Part shown: positions 57,680-64,000 of the stretch, piece by piece
How positions within the stretch are numbered: the first letter of the stretch is position 1
Layout: each line of letters begins with the position of its first letter
Origin: Hofstenia miamia
Taxonomy: Eukaryota > Xenacoelomorpha > Acoela
Length of the DNA: 64,000 bases
Reading direction: 5' to 3'
Assembly: GCA_004352715.1 (NCBI GenBank)
Contig: SCFE01000010.1
Coordinates: forward strand, 202,718 to 266,717
Position numbers and translations under genes: made by a program
The notes under the pieces: generated by a model
The model's input: only the letters and a program-made list of their open reading frames with translations
Told to the model about the DNA's origin: nothing
The model's database searches: none

Positions 57680-60600
57680 GTCGCCAGCTCAGGCGACATG
57701 AAGGCGCTGAGGAGAACCCTATACCGTGTGGGCAATACGTAGCTCCACGCTTAGGTGAGCAGATAGCATCCACACCGTCCTCATCTCGCTACTCCGTGGG
57801 GGGATACGTACCTCCACGCATGCGAGCAGAGCTGGCACAATCACCTTCTAAAACTTTAAAACTTGAAAATTTACATACCCCTTTTAGTGTAATTCAACCT
57901 GTAAATAGATCCCCTAAGAGTGATTCGATATCCCCCTCAACCTCAGATACTTCCGTTACATCCTCAGTTAGGTCTCAGAAAATGGAAGAACGCAAGAAAA
58001 AGATGTCTACAGTTGGTGCAGATACCTTACACCCTTACTTTATAGCTCCACGTCGGGCAGTACATTACATACGCGATGACATTTCAGAGGCTACTCAGAA
58101 TCAGTTACGATGGACCTACAACACCAAAAAGTTAAGTTGTTCCATTGATATAATACCTTTCATAATCGACGCAGAAAAACGACCACTAATAAATTGTATT
58201 ATTTGTTATGACTCTGGCATGTTAGAAGAAATCAGCCGGTTATATTGGCGGAGCACAGTACATGTTTCTTTCGATGAAGATTTCTCTATACATAATCTCT
58301 GTAAGTTTTTAAATAGTGGCAGTACCATAAGAAGCTTTGATTTGGTAAATATTGATTTCCCAAACCTGTTGGTCATTTATTTTTTGAGAATTCATGAAGT
58401 GCAGGATGAGAATATAATGGAGCAGATAGAAATTGCATACCGCATAGCCAAAGTCGAAGGAATACGTTTAGTCATAGTCCTCCGAGAAGAACATGAGGAA
58501 AACATCCCCGAGGCGGTAGAAAGCTTACATTATAGAATGGAAAATTTCCTCATTCTCTACAGATCCGACTACAATCAGGTTTCAATGCCAAACTCGCACG
58601 CACAATCGGTCACAAAACTATTGCTTACAGATCTCTTGTTATGTGAAAAGATCCCTTCCCATAAAATAGCTGTTGATAAGAAATTAATAATTGACACCAT
58701 ACTCCAAGCACAAACTTTGGAACTGCTCAATGTCGCCACAATACATACTATAACGGATATGAGGATTAGCTTCGCATTTGCTCAAAGCGTTAAAACTTTA
58801 AAAGAAATTCAGGATATTTGGTCAGACATAAAAGCCACTAAGAACCCCGAGTCCGACTGGCCCAACATTCACATTGAAAGCCCCAGTTCTCATTATCATC
58901 CGTCAGTCGAGAAAGTGTTAAGAGAAATTAAATTTTCTTACGAGATTCAGGATCGAAAAAATTTTAAATCCATGGTATTTTCAGAAGATAGAGTACCCGA
59001 CATCTATGCAAGAGGTGCCATCTGGATTTTGTCCATTTATCTAACCAGAGATGCCCACCTGACATTGCCGATTGATCAAAATAAACGAAAATCTATGTCA
59101 AAATCAGCGGTCCATGAAATTGCAATATGTCCATTAACATGGAAAGTAAAAAACTGGCTTTTACACAAATGCGTGCTGCCTTTATCACCGTGTAAAACAA
59201 ACCGAGCGATGGATCACTACGAAAAATATTATGCCCGACTGGTGGGGGCGAGTAGTACAACAGGGAAGATGTTGATTGTTCTGATAAGTAACCGATTGGG
59301 AATTTGTCCTTCGGACATTAATATTTTTTCCGAAACTTTGAAGAAGTATATGTGGGGAGCCACTGCCAAAACTAAGTTCGCTATCTTTTCTTCAGAGAAT
59401 GCGCCATTAAGTACCAGAAGATTAGTCGAAAGGAGACCTGGCTCCACAAAAACGTTTTTGGATCTTGTGAGAACAAGAGAAGTGATAGAAAAGAACGAAA
59501 AAATCTTTGAAGGACATCGACTCTCCTATCCAGAGTGCGGATATGGACAATTTGCAGAATCCACAAGACAAGTCAAGAAAGAAGGGAGAATAATTCCTAT
59601 CACTATATTTGAGCAGGTAATGAAGACCCCTGAGCAGTTCTTTAAAGAAGAAGAATTATTGGCTACATCATCAGTGCAATTATCTCCCCACATACGAGAT
59701 CTCATTGAAAAGGTGAACTTAGAGAAATTCGGAGGATCACCGAAATCGACGCCTCAATGGTCCATTACTGAAAACAAGAGGATCCTCATGGTAGAACATG
59801 ATCCAGCGGATTTTGATACAGGATTAACGGTTCAAGAGAGAGTACTAGTGGAAAACACCGAAAAGGATGTTCTGGGCATGATGAAATGGTGTTTAACTGA
59901 AATGTTTTTGAAAGAAGAGCTGGTCATTCTTCAATCTCCAGGGCGACAAGTAGCTTTGGACGTAGAATGCACCACTGCTCGAGTAAAGATTTCGACCAAG
60001 CAAATAGAGGATTTACGTGAATCTGGATTAAGGAATTGATTCTGGGACACGATTAAGCATGCACAGATCAATTATCCTGTGACCATAGGGACCGCCAGTC
60101 TACAAGCTAAATGTCGATTCGCCGATTTAGAAAACAACATCCGGAAAGAAAATTTGTTATGTATACCACCCCCCTGTGTGGAGACTCCACTGATTCAACC
60201 AAAATGGCGAGTTAAGAAGAATAAGAAAAAAGTATCAGCACATTTCCCTGATAAGATGAATTACGTAAGTACTGGCGCAGAAGCGAATAAAATGATGAGA
60301 TCTGATGAATATAATTCGGCGCGTGGTAAGTTATTAGCTGGAGATAACAAGGAGAGGATTTTTCTAGATGGAAAGTTAACAATCTGCGATATCTTCAATA
60401 AAGGAAGTGCTGTTAGTGAACAATTGAGGAAGATCCACAATGTCATCCAAACCACCGACCCTCGAGTATTAATTCTCTTTCAAGCAGCTGGCGATCTGAT
60501 GTGGATCAACAATGTGGAGACTACCACCAGATATTACGATGTGACGAAACATATTGAAATAATCACAATGATCCGAGCTGACGTTTCCGACCCAGATGAA

Positions 60601-61042
60601 ATGACATTAACTCAGGTTCAGGAATTTTGTTCCCTCTTTATGGATCATGCGACGTATGGGGTCCCTGCGAGATGTGTTTGAACATTTTTACCCCGACACC
60701 CAGATCAGATCAGAAGATGCTCACACCTCCGACACCGATGCGGTAATGACATTGATGATTGCTATGAAAGGTTTTCGCCTATATGAATGATTTCATGATA
60801 CGTTCACTCGCCTTTTGAACAATTTATGAAGAAATTGTCCCATAAGCAATATGTTGCCGACGATCCATTATTTCAAGTTGAAAGATGAAGTGGTCACCCA
60901 GAGGGAGGTCTTAATGCAATTATCACGTGAGCCACAGTATGCCGAATTGGAACAATGGGAAGGAGAACTGGCAATGGAAATGGTGATGGCTACTCAACGC
61001 ATAGTGTCAGGTCCCACTCTCCACCTGCTACTGCCAAATTAA
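57676..61042 (+). pseudogene. Third retrotransposon ORF, about 1,120 codons, unknown
   Basis: The ORF starts at the ATG of an ATGA overlap with pol and runs 787 codons to TGA at 60037-60039. It continues in the same frame to 60681, then after a 1-nt shift near 60650-60675 in another frame to 61042, only 9 nt before the polypurine tract. The N-terminus is low-complexity with two similar motifs (QYVAPRL at residues 20-26, GYVPPRM at 43-49) and Ser/Thr/Pro-rich sequence to about 110. From about residue 130 it looks globular. A stretch at 168-330 (IICYDSGMLEEI, PNLLVIYFLRIHE, EGIRLVIVLRE) faintly recalls an SGNH-hydrolase fold without its catalytic residues. No signal peptide or membrane segment is evident, so an envelope is unlikely. 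The later TGA codons are at 60788 and 60827. Confidence 0.75.
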
Positions 61043-61044
61043 TT

Positions 61045-61060
61045 TGAGCAAGGGGGGCTG
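61045..61060 (+). other. Polypurine tract
   Basis: GAGCAAGGGGGGCTG directly precedes the 3' LTR start at 61061. It is the expected primer for plus-strand DNA synthesis and sits 3 nt after the third ORF's stop. Confidence 0.8.
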
Positions 61061-61987
61061 TGTAGAGTCACTCAGGGAAACTTCGTGATTATTTAGTTGA
61101 TTTTATTTGATTTTGTATTAACGTCAATATGACGTCAGCATTATTTTATCTTAGTTATTTTGAGCCTAGGTTTATGAAAAGAACTCATGTCCCCTCAATG
61201 GTGCTAAATGTGTTGCTCAAATTGAATTTGATTTGCGAGGGAAAATAATAACATGAACAACGAATGATTAACTGTTATTGTAAACTAAGACAGGTAGTTA
61301 TTTATTGTTGTAACTATGTATAAAATGAGAAACGATGTTGAGAAAAGTTAATAGATTTTATCTAGCTTCAATTACTGTTCTCTCCATTACTTTACTTGGT
61401 ATATTTTTATTATGAAAATAATTGCTTAAGCTCGGCGACAATTTGGGAGTGCTTTCTGAAGGCACAGGACAACACGTAGCTCCTGGTGATCATTTGATCT
61501 TCCCAGCCCAAATTGTGGACTCATTAAGTTACGGATACGGATACGGCTAAGGAAATAATAAGCCTCTCGTTTGATTCAACATGTACATGCACTTATATTT
61601 TGATTACACTGTGATGATACTATGCCATTGGCTAGCACGAATGTCTGGCAATTACAGACTACTATTTAGTGAGGTGAGAACTAACAATGAAAATGAGATG
61701 TTTACTTTACTATGAGATAGAAATTAATAAGTGAGACAAATAGGGTAGCACCACGCACTAGTTGAGCACTAAACTGTTTCTAAAGATCCTGCTTCAGCTG
61801 GAAGCCATGCTTGTTGGTCATCTTGGAATGAATTACCTAAAGTATCAAATACTTGGATGAATCACCAATGTTTATATTAGTTTATTGTTTCTTTACCTGT
61901 TTCTCCCAGAATCGGGGCTGTCATTTCTATGTAAACCTTCTGCAGAGTCAATAAGTTTCTAGTATAATTATAGCCCCAGATTCTACA
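61061..61987 (+). mobile_element. Ty3/gypsy LTR shared by two tandem copies
   Basis: It runs from TGTAGAGTCACTCAGGG to TTCTACA, 927 bp. It is the 3' LTR of the element at 50718 and at the same time the 5' LTR of the next copy, since a primer site and leader follow immediately at 61988. It keeps the TGACGTCA palindrome at 61130-61137. Confidence 0.93.
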
Positions 61988-64000
61988 TGGCGACCATGAC
62001 AGGACACTGACGTGATAACAACATCTTCTCGGTTGTCTCTTTTGATGGTTTGGATTTGGTTTTTGGTTTAGTTTTGGTGGTTGTCAGCTGGGATAGTTGT
62101 TTCCCCTGACGGCAATTGGATTTCAGTGAAAATCTACCAACTGATGTAGATGAATCCTTCTTCTCTCCATTGAGAGGGCAATCACGATTTTTCTGATTTT
62201 TCTTTTAAGTGTTCTGCTTGGTGTAAGTTTGTGTTTTACCTGTTACAATTCTGTTTTTGTCTCAGTGCTTTATGTGTTGGAATTATTACCAAGTGCTGCT
62301 GTAATCCCACATTTGGGTTTGGATTCTGTGATTTCTAGGAGCTGTGTGTTTCTTCTGTGGTTGGGAAGTGCTCCCAACTGTCCGTTATTATAGTTGTTAT
62401 TTCTTGTTACTTTTCTTGTTGATCAATGGATTCAAATCGTACAGTTACTTATTCTCCTACTTTTGGGACTCCTCTGAGTATCCTCTGTGTAAGAGTTGGC
62501 AACCAGGACGTTGCCCCTTGCACCGTTGGATCGTTGTTAAATAACTTCTGCCCTCTGACTTCTCCTACCCAAACGTTGTCTCAATGTCAAGATCATCTGG
62601 CATCAACTAGTCCCTATGCATACGGAGGTACCATTAGCCCCAATGTTCAGTGATGGCTTCGCAGAGTTTTGAATACCCAAAATGCTCCTCCTATTCCGTT
62701 TCATCCCAATCATCAGATTGACAATGTGATGAATTCTTTGCCCCATTGTGATACTCAACAGATGGAAATTGAGCATTTGAAGGATGCTTTGTCACAGCAA
62801 GTTGCTATGAGAATGGACAGTGAGCGCCAGGTCAAGTCTCTTCAAGCTGAACTGAATACTCAACATGTTGCGTACCAAAAGATGGAAATGAGAATGCTAG
62901 AGTCAACTGTTGCCTTGGAGTTACAAATTCACGAGTTAAAAACTCAAATGGCCAAGTCGGAAGAAGCTAACCTTCTGAAACTCCCAGTTGATGAATTCAT
63001 TACGCATGCTACATTAAATGAAGCCTTAGGAGACTTTGCTGAGAAAATAACTGAGAAATTCGCCCAGATGATTCGAGGTGGAACTGCAACTCCTGTTCTT
63101 TTGAATGATCCTACACCTTCTCAGCATGACGAAAGTAGAAATATGGTTCCTCCTCCATCAGTGTCGTCGTGCGTAAATCCGTTTGTTTCTTCTACTCCCA
63201 CGTTTACAAAAGCAACTATTGCCGCTGTAGTGACTCCTAATAGAGATCAAGAGTGCATTCCGACAAGTCCCATGCAGCCACCACCTTGTGTTTCTGCACA
63301 CACTAGTTCAAAGGAACATATGTCTGATGCCTTGAGTCCAGTCAATGCTAGTACTTCAGATCAGAGACCCTGATTTCGTCGTTCGATTCTTCCCGTTGAG
63401 ACTCCTGGGCAAATACCAGATCACAGTAAACACTCAGTTTTACCTAAGTTTATGGGACAGATCGACGCCGTCTCACAATCTTTCGAAGAATGGTTTTTTC
63501 TATTCGAGCTTCACATGAAACAATACAAAACCTCTCAAGAGGACGCTGTGTCACAATTCCCACTGTACTTGAGTGGGCTTGCCTATAATCAATATATGAT
63601 GCTGGATTGAAACATCAAGACTGATTATCAATTACTAGTGGGATTTTTTGAGGATCATTACAAGGCTCCTCATATAAAACATCAGTACAAAACGCTGCTT
63701 TGTGATATGAGTTTTAAGCAAGGAGATGATATTCAAAATTACATCACGCAAGTCAAAAGACTTTTCCGACTGAGTAGTCTGTCTCCTGAGTATTCCAGGC
63801 ATGATCTTTTCTCGTATATCTGCCGAGGGTTTCCTCCGTCAATCCGTAGTCGCCTGGAAATGAAATGTGATCCAGAAGAAAATTTACATGAGATTATAAG
63901 AAAAGCTATTAGCGTAGTCTACATGATCTATAACTCCAATCGAATTGATAAGGATCTCTACGAGCTCTCTGGTACCACTGGAAAAGTGGATCAGACTAAA
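61988..64000 (+). mobile_element. Second tandem copy of the retrotransposon, 5' part
   Basis: The primer site TGGCGACCATGACAGG, the leader and most of gag are present and clearly similar to 51646-53620. The copy continues beyond the window. It keeps 27 bp (SGLAYNQYM region, near 63574-63600) that the first copy lacks. Confidence 0.93.
62426..64000 (+). pseudogene. Gag of the second copy, partial, with TGA codons
   Basis: It starts MDSNRTV at 62426. TGA at 62651-62653 interrupts the N-terminus where copy 1 has Arg-Arg (CGACGG against TGATGG). Reading then continues in frame from 62669 through the coiled-coil-like region to TGA at 63371-63373. Another TGA near 63607 lies where copy 1 also has one (53239). 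The position of copy 1's TGA at 52732 is CGA here, and copy 1's TGA at 53365 is CAA here. The gene runs off the window before the zinc knuckle. Confidence 0.85.

Noticed and set aside
57676-61042. Third ORF as a retroviral envelope gene
   Set aside because: Its position fits, but no signal peptide, furin-type site, fusion peptide or membrane anchor is visible. I leave the function open.
1-64000. CRISPR arrays, bacterial operons, tRNA or rRNA genes
   Set aside because: Repeats here are tandem or transposon-type without unique spacers. Genes are intron-containing or eukaryotic transposons, and I saw no tRNA- or rRNA-like sequence by eye.

Overview
This window is AT-rich eukaryotic DNA from a draft invertebrate genome. 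It has N gaps at 16372-17371 and 23805-24302, and single-N joins at 15823, 25016 and 25542. It has spliced coding exons with GT-AG boundaries, kilobase introns and a dense load of decayed transposable elements. The only host gene I can support is an opine dehydrogenase, an enzyme typical of marine invertebrates (molluscs, annelids, cnidarians, sponges). I therefore read the source as a marine invertebrate; the phylum is not determinable from this window.

Layout. (1) 1-448: the 3' part of a long terminal repeat of the same family as the retroelement at 50.7-64 kb. (2) About 0.6-12.9 kb: a decayed Maverick/Polinton (virus-like DNA transposon). A PLA2-like module and an integrase lie on the minus strand. 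On the plus strand are a packaging ATPase, two conserved Polinton proteins of unknown role, a penton-like minor capsid protein, a small ORF, a double-jelly-roll major capsid protein, a hydrophobic/basic virion-type protein, an adenovirus-type protease and one unknown ORF. No DNA polymerase B was found. About 3.8 kb of unrelated DNA with a 483-bp tandem duplication interrupts it. Several genes are preceded by a repeated cassette made of a 16-bp palindrome and a TATATA next to the start codon. (3) 12.9-18.2 kb: non-coding DNA, assembly joins and a gap. (4) 18269-22070: a piggyBac element flanked by TTAA, into which a deleted P-element/THAP-type transposon (20343-21998) has inserted with a perfect 8-bp target duplication; a TTAA-flanked MITE (22075-22415) abuts it. 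(5) 23.4-26.65 kb: two minus-strand fragments of one LINE family. (6) 27597-44724, minus strand: opine dehydrogenase, four recognised exons with introns of about 2.4, 2.5 and 11.0 kb, carrying a solo LTR and a transposase remnant. (7) 45777-46593: a non-autonomous transposon with terminal inverted repeats. (8) 46.6-50.7 kb: broken ORFs I do not recognise. (9) 50718-61987: a complete Ty3/gypsy retrotransposon with about 928-bp LTRs, followed without a break by the start of a second copy that shares the middle LTR. It has gag, protease, RT, RNase H, integrase and a third ORF of about 1,100 codons that fills all the space between pol and the polypurine tract.

The main points for a second look are the Polinton promoter-like cassettes, the very large extra ORF of the retrotransposon, and the loss of catalytic residues in all four retroelement enzymes by changes that each look like CpG decay. 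The mobile genes appear inactive; the opine dehydrogenase exons are open and join in frame.
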